DNA from: Alphaproteobacteria bacterium
GTDB lineage: Bacteria; Pseudomonadota; Alphaproteobacteria; Puniceispirillales; Puniceispirillaceae
Reading direction: 5' to 3'
DNA length: 5,155 bases
Assembly (NCBI GenBank): GCA_011526395.1
Contig: WTHW01000198.1
Span: forward strand, 1-5,155
The notes below the pieces were generated by a model. The model searched no databases. It was not told where the DNA came from and saw only the letters and a program-made list of their open reading frames with translations. Every line of letters begins with the position of its first letter. Within the stretch, counting starts at the first letter, position 1. Shown piece by piece: positions 1 through 5,120 of the stretch. Both the position numbers and the translations under genes were made by a program.

Positions 1-197
1 GTGATGCAGGTTGTGCTATCTTGCTTGTCTCTGTTGAACTTGATGAAATCTTGAGTCTGTCTGACCGCATTATCGTTATGAATAATGGCCAGATTGTCGG
101 CACAGTTGACGCTGATAAAGCAGATGAAAAGCAGCTTGGTTTGATGATGGCAGGTATTGATGATAGCCAAGGGCAGGATGAAAGGGCGGTATCATGA
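1..197 (+). CDS. Nucleoside (BMP-type) ABC transporter ATP-binding protein, 3' end only
   Basis: Only the last 64 codons are present, read from position 3 to a TGA at 195-197; the gene enters from the left edge. The visible part is the end of a second nucleotide-binding domain of the double-NBD ATPases (RbsA/MglA/YufO-NupA style). It has the stretch ILLVSVELDEILSLSDRI followed by VMNNGQIVG. The usual H-loop histidine is replaced here (SVELDE), which is normal for the C-terminal NBD of this family. The Walker motifs would lie off the window. The protein should sit on the cytoplasmic face and energise the two permeases that follow. Its stop overlaps the next start as ATGA (194-197), a classic coupled junction. 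I assign the nucleoside family mainly from the two permeases downstream; the fragment alone would also fit a sugar ABC ATPase. Confidence 0.85.
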   Translation, partial: DAGCAILLVSVELDEILSLSDRIIVMNNGQIVGTVDADKADEKQLGLMMAGIDDSQGQDERAVS

Positions 198-1333
198 ATG
201 AAGCAAGATGGGCACGTCTGATTGATGTTGTGATTTTGCCTTTGGTGAATTTGCTAGCTGCGCTCATTGTCTCTGGCATCATTATTTTGCTGATTGGCGA
301 GAACCCCTTTCATGCGCTGGGCGTGATGATCAAAGGGGCTTTTTATTATAAAGGCGCGCTTGGCTATACGCTCTTTTATACCACAAATTTCATCTTTACA
401 GGGCTAGCGGTTGCGGTCGCTTTCCACGCGCTTTTATTCAATATTGGCGGTGAGGGGCAAGCGGCTATTGGTGGCCTTGCTGTGGGGATGGTGGCCTTAT
501 TGCTTGATACAAGCTTGCCTGCCTTTCTTGTGGTGATATTGGCAATAGGCGGTGCTTTTGTGTTTGGCGGTATTTGGGGGGCAATCCCCGGTTATCTGCA
601 AGCCAAAAGAGGTAGCCATATCGTAATTACCACCATCATGTTTAACTTCATCGCCGCCTCTATCATGGTGTGGTTATTGGCAGGCATGTTAATGGCCCCT
701 GGTCAAATGTCACCTGAAACACGTTCTTTTGCTGATGGTGTGGCCTTGGCGAAAATGCATAATTTGCTGGCTTTGATAGGCATTAAAACAGCTAAATCAC
801 CTTTGAATTTGTCTTTTGTGATTGCCTTGATCGCTTCGGTGGGTGTGTGGGTGTTAATTTGGCGCTCGCGTCTTGGCTATGCCATTCGCGCAACAGGCTT
901 TTCGACAAAGGCGGCTATTTATGGCGGGCATCAGCCTGCACGTATTATCATTATCACCATGGCTATATCAGGTGGTCTTGCAGGGCTTATGGCTTTGAAT
1001 GAAATTCTAGGTGTTCAGCATCGTGTGATTTTGAACTTCACCGCAGGTTATGGCTTTACAGGTATCGCTGTGGCACTGATGGGACGCAATCACCCTATGG
1101 GAATTTTATTTGCAAGCTTGCTTTTTGGCGCGCTTTATCAAGGTGGGGCAGAGCTTGATTTTGAATTCCAGACCATCACAAGAGAGATGGTGATTATGAT
1201 TCAAGGTCTCATTATTTTATTCTCTGGTGCTTTGGCCTATATGTTTAACCCGATGCTGCAAAAGATATTTGCGCGCCTTTTGCATCCTCCGCAAGCTGGT
1301 GATAATGCAGATAAAGGAGAGGCACATGGCTGA
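194..1333 (+). CDS. ABC transporter permease, nucleoside uptake (YufP/NupB-like, BPD_transp_2 family)
   Basis: This is a 379-residue polytopic inner-membrane protein, the first permease of a BMP-type nucleoside importer. Hydrophobic segments lie near residues 10-34, 58-84, 88-134 (two spans), 143-166, 204-223, 251-273, 282-318 and 329-350. The family signature FNIGGEGQ is at 82-89, where homologues have FNIGxEGQ. The cytoplasmic coupling loop that contacts the ATPase is at about 228-245 (GYAIRATGF followed by AAIYGG). The length is normal for the family, which is slightly longer than sugar permeases. The ATG at 194 overlaps the upstream stop and is preceded by AAAGGG at 181-186, which fixes the start. 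The 3' end overlaps the second permease by 8 bases. The substrate class is inferred from homology to the NupABC/YufOPQ systems and from the cdd gene in the same operon. A simple-sugar permease is the main alternative but fits the motifs less well. Confidence 0.9.
   Translation: MNEARWARLIDVVILPLVNLLAALIVSGIIILLIGENPFHALGVMIKGAFYYKGALGYTLFYTTNFIFTGLAVAVAFHALLFNIGGEGQAAIGGLAVGMVALLLDTSLPAFLVVILAIGGAFVFGGIWGAIPGYLQAKRGSHIVITTIMFNFIAASIMVWLLAGMLMAPGQMSPETRSFADGVALAKMHNLLALIGIKTAKSPLNLSFVIALIASVGVWVLIWRSRLGYAIRATGFSTKAAIYGGHQPARIIIITMAISGGLAGLMALNEILGVQHRVILNFTAGYGFTGIAVALMGRNHPMGILFASLLFGALYQGGAELDFEFQTITREMVIMIQGLIILFSGALAYMFNPMLQKIFARLLHPPQAGDNADKGEAHG
1314..1319 (+). promoter_or_regulatory. 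Ribosome binding site that fixes the start of the second permease
   Basis: AAGGAG ends six bases before the ATG at 1326. The frame stays open upstream to an ATG at 1227, but that longer version would add a basic, cysteine-rich 33-residue stretch lying over the end of the first permease and unlike any family member. The Shine-Dalgarno match therefore decides for 1326. Confidence 0.8.
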
Positions 1334-2303
1334 TCTTTGGTTGCAATTTATTCTGACGATTGATGCCACATTGCGTGTGGCAACCCCGCTTATCCTATGC
1401 GCTATGGCAGGTATTTTTTCTGAAAGAGCGGGTATTATTGATATCTCTTTAGAAGGAAAGATGCTGGCAGCGGCATTTGCGGCCGCATCAATAGCCGCGA
1501 TCACAGGCTCGCCTTGGGCTGGCTTGATGGTGGCGATTATTGTCTCGATATTATTAAGCCTCTTACATGGCTTTGCCTGCATTACGCATAAGGGCAATCA
1601 GGTTATATCAGGCCTTGCGATTAATATTTTGGCCTCTGGCCTTACGGTGACGCTAGGCATTGCTATTTTCGCACGTGGGGGGCAAACGCCCTTGCTCGGC
1701 AAGGGTGAGCGGTTTGGTTCTATTCATTTGCCGTTTGCTGATTGGTTTGGCGCGCATATCCCGATTATTGGCACTATCTATAAAGAGATTATTTCAGGCC
1801 ATAATATCCTTGTTTGGCTTGCGCTCATTGTGGTGTTTATCACCTCTTATATTGTCTTTAAAACCTCTTTTGGATTGCGTTTGCGCGCCGTGGGTGAAAA
1901 GCCTGAAGCCTTGGATTCAGCAGGGCTGTCTGTATCACGTTTGCGTTTTCAAGCTGTAATCATTGCAGGAATATTAACAGGCATTGCAGGGGCGTATTTA
2001 TCAACGGCTCATGGCGCAGGCTTCATCAGAGAGATGACAGCTGGTAAAGGGTATATCGCTTTGGCAGCGATGATTTTTGGTAAATGGCGTCCATGGCCTG
2101 CTTTATCAGCTTGTTTAATGTTTGGCTTTTTGGATGCGCTTGCTGCGCGTCTGCAAGGTGTCTCATTGCCTTATATTGGCGAGGTCTCAACAGATTTAAT
2201 CTTGGCTCTGCCTTATATAATGACTGTTATCTTGCTTGCTGGATTTATCGGCAGTGCAACACCGCCGCGCGCTATCGGAGTGCCTTATGTCAAAGAACGA
2301 TGA
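1326..2303 (+). CDS. ABC transporter permease, nucleoside uptake (YufQ/NupC-like, BPD_transp_2 family)
   Basis: This is a 325-residue inner-membrane protein, the second permease of the importer, expected to pair with the permease just upstream. The hallmark of this subfamily, ERAGIIDISLEG, is at residues 33-44 (homologues have ERxGxxNIGLEG). The cytoplasmic coupling loop is at about 182-200 (FGLRLRAVGEKPEAL then DSAG). The conserved GKGYIALAAMIFGKWRP is at 240-256. Hydrophobic spans lie near residues 17-31, 46-60, 64-82, 94-115, 160-178, 209-226, 243-271 and 288-309. The start at 1326 is chosen for its AAGGAG site and the 8-base overlap with the preceding stop. The 3' end overlaps cdd by 17 bases. 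An aspartate (D39) sits where many relatives have asparagine in the signature. Confidence in family is high; the exact nucleoside range cannot be read from the sequence. Confidence 0.9.
   Translation: MADLWLQFILTIDATLRVATPLILCAMAGIFSERAGIIDISLEGKMLAAAFAAASIAAITGSPWAGLMVAIIVSILLSLLHGFACITHKGNQVISGLAINILASGLTVTLGIAIFARGGQTPLLGKGERFGSIHLPFADWFGAHIPIIGTIYKEIISGHNILVWLALIVVFITSYIVFKTSFGLRLRAVGEKPEALDSAGLSVSRLRFQAVIIAGILTGIAGAYLSTAHGAGFIREMTAGKGYIALAAMIFGKWRPWPALSACLMFGFLDALAARLQGVSLPYIGEVSTDLILALPYIMTVILLAGFIGSATPPRAIGVPYVKER
2277..2280 (+). promoter_or_regulatory. Ribosome binding site that fixes the cdd start
   Basis: GGAG lies six bases before the ATG at 2287, inside the last codons of the second permease. 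An in-frame ATG at 2236 exists, but it would add 17 residues with no counterpart in cytidine deaminases. The motif therefore supports 2287. Confidence 0.7.
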
Positions 2304-2685
2304 CGTCATTCAAGCTGCCATAGAAGCGTTGCCGCAGGCCTATGCGCCCTATTCACGCTTTCAAGTGGGAGCGGCAATACTGGATGAGCAGGGGCAGATT
2401 CATAAAGGCGTAAATGTTGAAAATGCCGCCTATCCGCAGGGCAGCTGTGCTGAGGCAGGTGCTATCGCGGCTATGATTATGGCCAAGGGGCAAAAGATCA
2501 AGACCATCGCCGTTGCAGGGCGTGGCGATGTTTTATGCACACCTTGTGGTGGATGCCGTCAACGCATTCGCGAATTTGCCACCTCTGAGACAGAGATACT
2601 TGTTTGTGATGAGACAGGCTTGCGGAAATCATATCACATAGATGATTTGCTACCTGATAGCTTTGGGCCCGATAATTTGTCTTAA
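2287..2685 (+). CDS. cdd: Cytidine deaminase
   Basis: This 132-residue cytosolic enzyme hydrolyses cytidine and deoxycytidine to uridine and deoxyuridine plus ammonia. It is the small, homotetrameric type of about 130 residues, not the longer E. coli dimeric form. The zinc site is visible: C54 and catalytic E56 in the CAE motif, and C87 and C90 in PCGGCRQ. The substrate-binding elements PYSRFQVGAA (21-30) and NVENAAYP (43-50) precede them. The CAEAGAIAAM form, rather than the common CAERxAL, is one I associate with alphaproteobacteria. The gene overlaps the upstream permease by 17 bases, so it is made with the transporter and would process imported cytidine at once. It is the last gene of the + strand operon and ends ten bases from the convergent upp gene. 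No residue expected for catalysis is missing. Confidence 0.96.
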   Translation: MSKNDDVIQAAIEALPQAYAPYSRFQVGAAILDEQGQIHKGVNVENAAYPQGSCAEAGAIAAMIMAKGQKIKTIAVAGRGDVLCTPCGGCRQRIREFATSETEILVCDETGLRKSYHIDDLLPDSFGPDNLS

Positions 2686-2689
2686 TGGC

Positions 2690-2728
2690 GGTGATTTAGG
2701 TGTTAAAAATGCGGTCACCTGCATCACC
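2690..2728. other. Imperfect stem-loop at the cdd/upp convergent junction
   Basis: GGTGAT (2690-2695) pairs with ATCACC (2723-2728), and AGGTG (2698-2702) pairs with CACCT (2716-2720), leaving a 13-base loop. Between the two paired blocks, position 2697 can form a T-G wobble with 2721, and 2696/2722 is a mismatch. The structure covers the upp stop codon and its last codons. No T-run follows on either strand, so it is not a standard intrinsic terminator. It may define or protect 3' ends of one or both transcripts; that role is inferred. Confidence 0.5.
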
Positions 2729-3319
2729 TAGACCCGGCAGAATATAGCAATTTTCATTTAATTCACGGTCAAGCGCGGCGGTAATAATAGGCACATCTGA
2801 ATGGGCATTATGAAAGGCGTGAACGCCTTCTGGTGCGGCGACTAGGCAAGCAAAGACAATATCGCTTACCCTTTTTTCTTTAAGCCTATCTGCTGCCATA
2901 ATCGCAGAGCCGCCTGTCGCCAGCATGGGATCGATTAAGATGCATTGGCGCATGGATAAATCTTGTGGATATTTTTCATAATAAAAAAGTGGCTCATGTG
3001 TGTCAGGGTCGCGCTGCATACCAATATGCGCCATTGACGCCTCAGGGCAGATATCAAAGATAGAATCAGCCATCCCATTGCCAGCACGCAAAATAGAGAC
3101 AAGCACAGGCGGCTTTGCCAGCTTTTGTGTCTGCATATCTTCTAGCGGTGTTGTGATAGTCACTGGTTGTGTTGCAAGATGGCTAAATAAATCATGGCTC
3201 ATCAGGGCGGTCAAAGACGCAAGCGTGCTTTTGAATAAAGCAGGGTTTGTGTCTTTATCACGTAATATCGTCAGCTTGTGCGTGATAAGAGGATGTTCAA
3301 GAACCTTTAAATATGACAT
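2696..3319 (-). CDS. upp: Uracil phosphoribosyltransferase
   Basis: This 207-residue cytosolic enzyme makes UMP from uracil and PRPP; E. coli Upp has 208 residues. The PRPP loop IDPMLATGGS is at residues 129-138, and the uracil-binding segment PGLGDAGD is at 195-202 near the C-terminus. SILRAGNGM at 75-83 matches the conserved SILRAGLGM with an asparagine that I recall as common in alphaproteobacteria. AAPEG (161-165) is also a family motif. The start at 3319 gives the usual N-terminus (MSYLKVLEHPLITHK, like MKIVEVKHPLVKHK in E. coli) and has GAGG five bases upstream. In-frame ATGs at 3346 and 3343 would add nine to ten residues but fall at or before the expected transcription start. The gene is divergent from tdk and convergent with cdd. 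Its proximity to both points to a pyrimidine salvage locus. Confidence 0.97.
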   Translation of the reverse strand: MSYLKVLEHPLITHKLTILRDKDTNPALFKSTLASLTALMSHDLFSHLATQPVTITTPLEDMQTQKLAKPPVLVSILRAGNGMADSIFDICPEASMAHIGMQRDPDTHEPLFYYEKYPQDLSMRQCILIDPMLATGGSAIMAADRLKEKRVSDIVFACLVAAPEGVHAFHNAHSDVPIITAALDRELNENCYILPGLGDAGDRIFNT

Positions 3320-3324
3320 GGCCG

Positions 3325-3328
3325 CCTC
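3325..3328 (-). promoter_or_regulatory. Ribosome binding site of upp
   Basis: Read on the - strand, GAGG is followed by a five-base spacer (CGGCC) and the ATG at 3319. It favours this start over the upstream in-frame ATGs at 3346 and 3343, which lack a comparable site. Confidence 0.65.
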
Positions 3329-3345
3329 ATTTATTTTTTTCATCA

Positions 3346-3365
3346 TAGAGCATATCTTCGCTCTA
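3346..3365. repeat. Inverted repeat TAGAGC-N8-GCTCTA over the upp promoter
   Basis: Six-base perfect arms at 3346-3351 and 3360-3365 flank eight bases. The repeat covers the candidate -10 of upp and much of its spacer, a position where a repressor would block transcription. I do not recognise the site as that of a known regulator. A repeat of this size can also occur by chance in 108 bases. Confidence 0.35.
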
Positions 3366-3376
3366 CAGCATCTCAA
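3349..3376 (-). promoter_or_regulatory. Candidate sigma-70-type promoter of upp
   Basis: On the - strand, TTGAGA (3376-3371, five of six matches to TTGACA) is followed after 16 bases by TATGCT (3354-3349, four of six matches to TATAAT). This would start transcription near 3341 and leave a leader of about 20 bases. A second possible -10, TATGAT (3347-3342), lies just downstream but has no well-spaced -35. The prediction rests on consensus matching only. Confidence 0.45.
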
Positions 3377-3380
3377 TTAA

Positions 3381-3389
3381 TGATATAGT
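3381..3389 (+). promoter_or_regulatory. Candidate extended -10 promoter of tdk
   Basis: TGATATAGT reads as TGn plus TATAGT, five of six matches to TATAAT with the extended -10 element. No good -35 lies 16-18 bases upstream, which extended -10 promoters tolerate. Transcription would begin near 3396, giving a leader of about 32 bases. The element starts only five bases from the -35 of the opposing upp promoter, so the two probably compete for polymerase. Confidence 0.45.
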
Positions 3390-3408
3390 TTTGATAAGAG
3401 TAATCAAA
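3390..3408. repeat. Inverted repeat TTTGAT-N7-ATCAAA at the tdk transcription start
   Basis: Perfect six-base arms lie at 3390-3395 and 3403-3408, directly after the candidate tdk -10 and over the predicted start of transcription. It could be an operator. It resembles the halves of an FNR/Anr box (TTGAT...ATCAA), but the spacing is seven bases rather than four, so I do not call it one. Chance occurrence is possible. Confidence 0.35.
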
Positions 3409-3427
3409 CAGCTTTACGTGACTGTCT

Positions 3428-4012
3428 ATGGCTAAATTATATTTTTCATTTTCAGCGATGAATGCAGGCAAGACAACTATCTTATTGCAAGCATCACATA
3501 ATTATAATGAACGCGGTATGAATACATTATTGCTGACCGCGCAGCTTGACCATCGCGCTGGTGAAGGGGTGATTGCCTCGCGTATTGGCCTGTCTTCCAA
3601 AGCCTTTACCTTTGCTGCTGATAGCGAGCTTTATGATTTGATAAAAGACCAACATCAGGCAGAAGAGCTGTCTTGTATTCTGGTTGATGAAGCGCAATTT
3701 TTGACAGATGCGCAAGTCTGGCAGCTTGCCAAGGTAGCTGATAGGCTCAATATCCCCGTTATGTGTTATGGCTTGCGCACAGATTTCCAAGGAGAGCTAT
3801 TCCCTGGCTCTGCACGTCTTTTGGCTTTGGCTGATAATGTGCGCGAAATTCGCACCATTTGTCATTGCGGCAAAAAGGCCACTATGGTTGTGCGTCAAAC
3901 AGAAGATGGTCAAATTGTCCAAGAAGGCGATCAGATTGAAATTGGCGGTAATGATAAATATATCTCTTTATGCCGCATCCATTGGGCCGAGGCGATTGGC
4001 AGAGATTATTAG
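3428..4012 (+). CDS. tdk: Thymidine kinase (type II)
   Basis: This 194-residue cytosolic enzyme phosphorylates thymidine and deoxyuridine with ATP, feeding dTMP salvage. The P-loop SAMNAGKTT is at residues 9-17. The Walker B motif with the catalytic glutamate is VDEAQF (86-91, E88). YGLRTDFQGELFPGS at 114-128 is the conserved acceptor-site region. A structural zinc site is formed by C145 and C147 (CHCGKKA) and C182 and H185 (LCRIHW), the same C-x-C plus C-x2-H pattern as E. coli Tdk, which has 205 residues. The start is fixed by an in-frame TGA at 3419-3421 and by the P-loop so near the N-terminus. No convincing Shine-Dalgarno sequence precedes it. It is transcribed alone, divergent from upp, and ends at a strong hairpin. 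The family assignment is very secure. Confidence 0.97.
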   Translation: MAKLYFSFSAMNAGKTTILLQASHNYNERGMNTLLLTAQLDHRAGEGVIASRIGLSSKAFTFAADSELYDLIKDQHQAEELSCILVDEAQFLTDAQVWQLAKVADRLNIPVMCYGLRTDFQGELFPGSARLLALADNVREIRTICHCGKKATMVVRQTEDGQIVQEGDQIEIGGNDKYISLCRIHWAEAIGRDY

Positions 4013-4017
4013 GGTAT

Positions 4018-4052
4018 AAAAAAGGACGGTAAAAACCGTCCTTAATTTTTTT
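4018..4052. terminator. Bidirectional rho-independent terminator between tdk and proV
   Basis: AAGGACGGT (4022-4030) and ACCGTCCTT (4035-4043) form a perfect nine-base stem with an AAAA loop. On the + strand a run of seven Ts (4046-4052) follows shortly after the stem. On the - strand the As at 4018-4023 give six Ts that overlap the stem base. It lies ten bases after the tdk stop and about 20 bases after the proV stop, so it can serve both convergent genes. Confidence 0.92.
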
Positions 4053-4070
4053 AAAAGAATAAGCGCTTAT

Positions 4071-5120
4071 CTAGCGATAATTTGGATTACGCTCTGCGTC
4101 TTTTTCAGGACGGGCAATCGCCTCAATCATCGCTTCTATTGTCACAGAGCCAATGGCTTTGCCATCTTGTGTTACAATCAATGGCTTATTGTCATTGGCT
4201 GTAGCGATTTGCAAGGCTTCTTCGATAACAGTATCGGCCTCAATCTTCGCACCAGAGCGCGGCTTTTTGCTATCCATCACAGATTCAACCTGAAGCACAC
4301 GGCCACGGTTAATATCCTTGATGAAGTCACGCACATAATCATCAGCAGGGTTCAGCACAATCTCTTGTGGTGAGCCTTGCTGGATAACAGCGCCATCACG
4401 CAAAATGGCAATATCATCACCAATGCGCAACGCTTCATCCAAATCATGCGTGATGAAGATGATTGTCTTATGCAATTCATTCTGCAAATCGAGCAACACA
4501 TCTTGCATATCTGTTCTGATAAGCGGATCAAGAGCTGAGAAAGCTTCATCCATAAGCAGAATTTCAGCATCTGTTGCCAACGCTCTTGCCAAGCCAACAC
4601 GCTGCTGCATGCCGCCTGAAAGCTGTGCTGGGTAATGATTTTCAAAACCAGCTAGACCCACACGTTCCACCCAACGCTGAGAGCGTTCGAGGGCTTCTTC
4701 TTTTGCAATGCCCTGAATGGTTAGACCATAGGCCGCATTATCAGCCACAGTGCGGTGAGGCAATAATGCGAATTTCTGGAACACCATAGAGGCTTTATGG
4801 CGGCGGAAATCCAACAGCTCGTCATCAGACATAGCCAAAACATTTTGACCATCAATGACAATTTCGCCAGATGTTGGCTCAATCAAGCGGTTAATATGGC
4901 GAATCAATGTTGATTTACCAGAGCCTGATAGACCCATAATCACCTGAATGCCACGTGCCTTGATGTCAATATTCACATCTTTTAGGCCGAGCACATGACC
5001 ATGCTGTTCTAGCAAGTCTGCCTTTGATACGCCCGCTTTTGCTTTTTCAAGAACTGTTTCAGGCTTTGGGCCGAAAATCTTATAAAGATTTTTAATGGAA
5101 ACTTTAATATCAGACACCAT
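4071..5120 (-). CDS. proV: Glycine betaine/proline (or choline) ABC transporter ATP-binding protein
   Basis: This 349-residue cytoplasmic ATPase powers uptake of a quaternary-ammonium osmoprotectant with a ProW-type permease and ProX-type binding protein. Family features are the N-terminal NLYKIFG (11-17) and the helical insert before the NBD. Walker A GLSGSGKST is at 63-71, the Q-loop glutamine at 115, and the signature LSGGMQQR at 167-174. Walker B LLMDEAFSALDPLIRTDMQD is at 188-207, and the H-loop histidine is at 225. The run AFSALDPLIRT is typical of ProV/OpuAA. After residue 275 only one CBS-like unit (about 293-337) is visible, whereas E. coli ProV (400 residues) has two. The start at 5120 has AAGGGGG two bases upstream, and no other start lies in frame before the edge. 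A terminator directly follows, so it is the last gene of its unit. It could equally be named choV or opuAA. Confidence 0.9.
   Translation of the reverse strand: MVSDIKVSIKNLYKIFGPKPETVLEKAKAGVSKADLLEQHGHVLGLKDVNIDIKARGIQVIMGLSGSGKSTLIRHINRLIEPTSGEIVIDGQNVLAMSDDELLDFRRHKASMVFQKFALLPHRTVADNAAYGLTIQGIAKEEALERSQRWVERVGLAGFENHYPAQLSGGMQQRVGLARALATDAEILLMDEAFSALDPLIRTDMQDVLLDLQNELHKTIIFITHDLDEALRIGDDIAILRDGAVIQQGSPQEIVLNPADDYVRDFIKDINRGRVLQVESVMDSKKPRSGAKIEADTVIEEALQIATANDNKPLIVTQDGKAIGSVTIEAMIEAIARPEKDAERNPNYR

Noticed and set aside
1227..1325. A 33-residue N-terminal extension of the second permease
   Set aside because: The reading frame is open but lies over the end of the first permease, has a composition unlike the family, and is bypassed by the AAGGAG site placed before 1326.
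1217..1597. A 126-residue frame on the - strand across the permease junction
   Set aside because: It is antisense to two solid membrane-protein genes and has no recognisable domain; alanine/isoleucine-rich antisense frames are expected opposite such genes.
3320..3346. A longer upp beginning MMKKINEAA
   Set aside because: It is in frame, but the ATGs lie at or just before the predicted transcription start and lack a Shine-Dalgarno sequence, while GAGG precedes 3319 and family length supports the shorter form.
3390..3408. An FNR/Anr (anaerobic regulator) binding site
   Set aside because: The half-sites TTGAT and ATCAA are present, but they are seven bases apart instead of four, so the two-fold geometry does not fit.
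4059..4070. Perfect 12-base palindrome ATAAGCGCTTAT abutting the proV stop codon
   Set aside because: About one palindrome of this length is expected by chance in 5 kb, and it is at a gene end next to a stronger hairpin, so I give it no function.
4352..4645. A 97-residue frame on the - strand inside proV
   Set aside because: It lies wholly inside the coding sequence of a well-supported ABC ATPase and its composition (many M, C, S, W) is that of an out-of-frame shadow.
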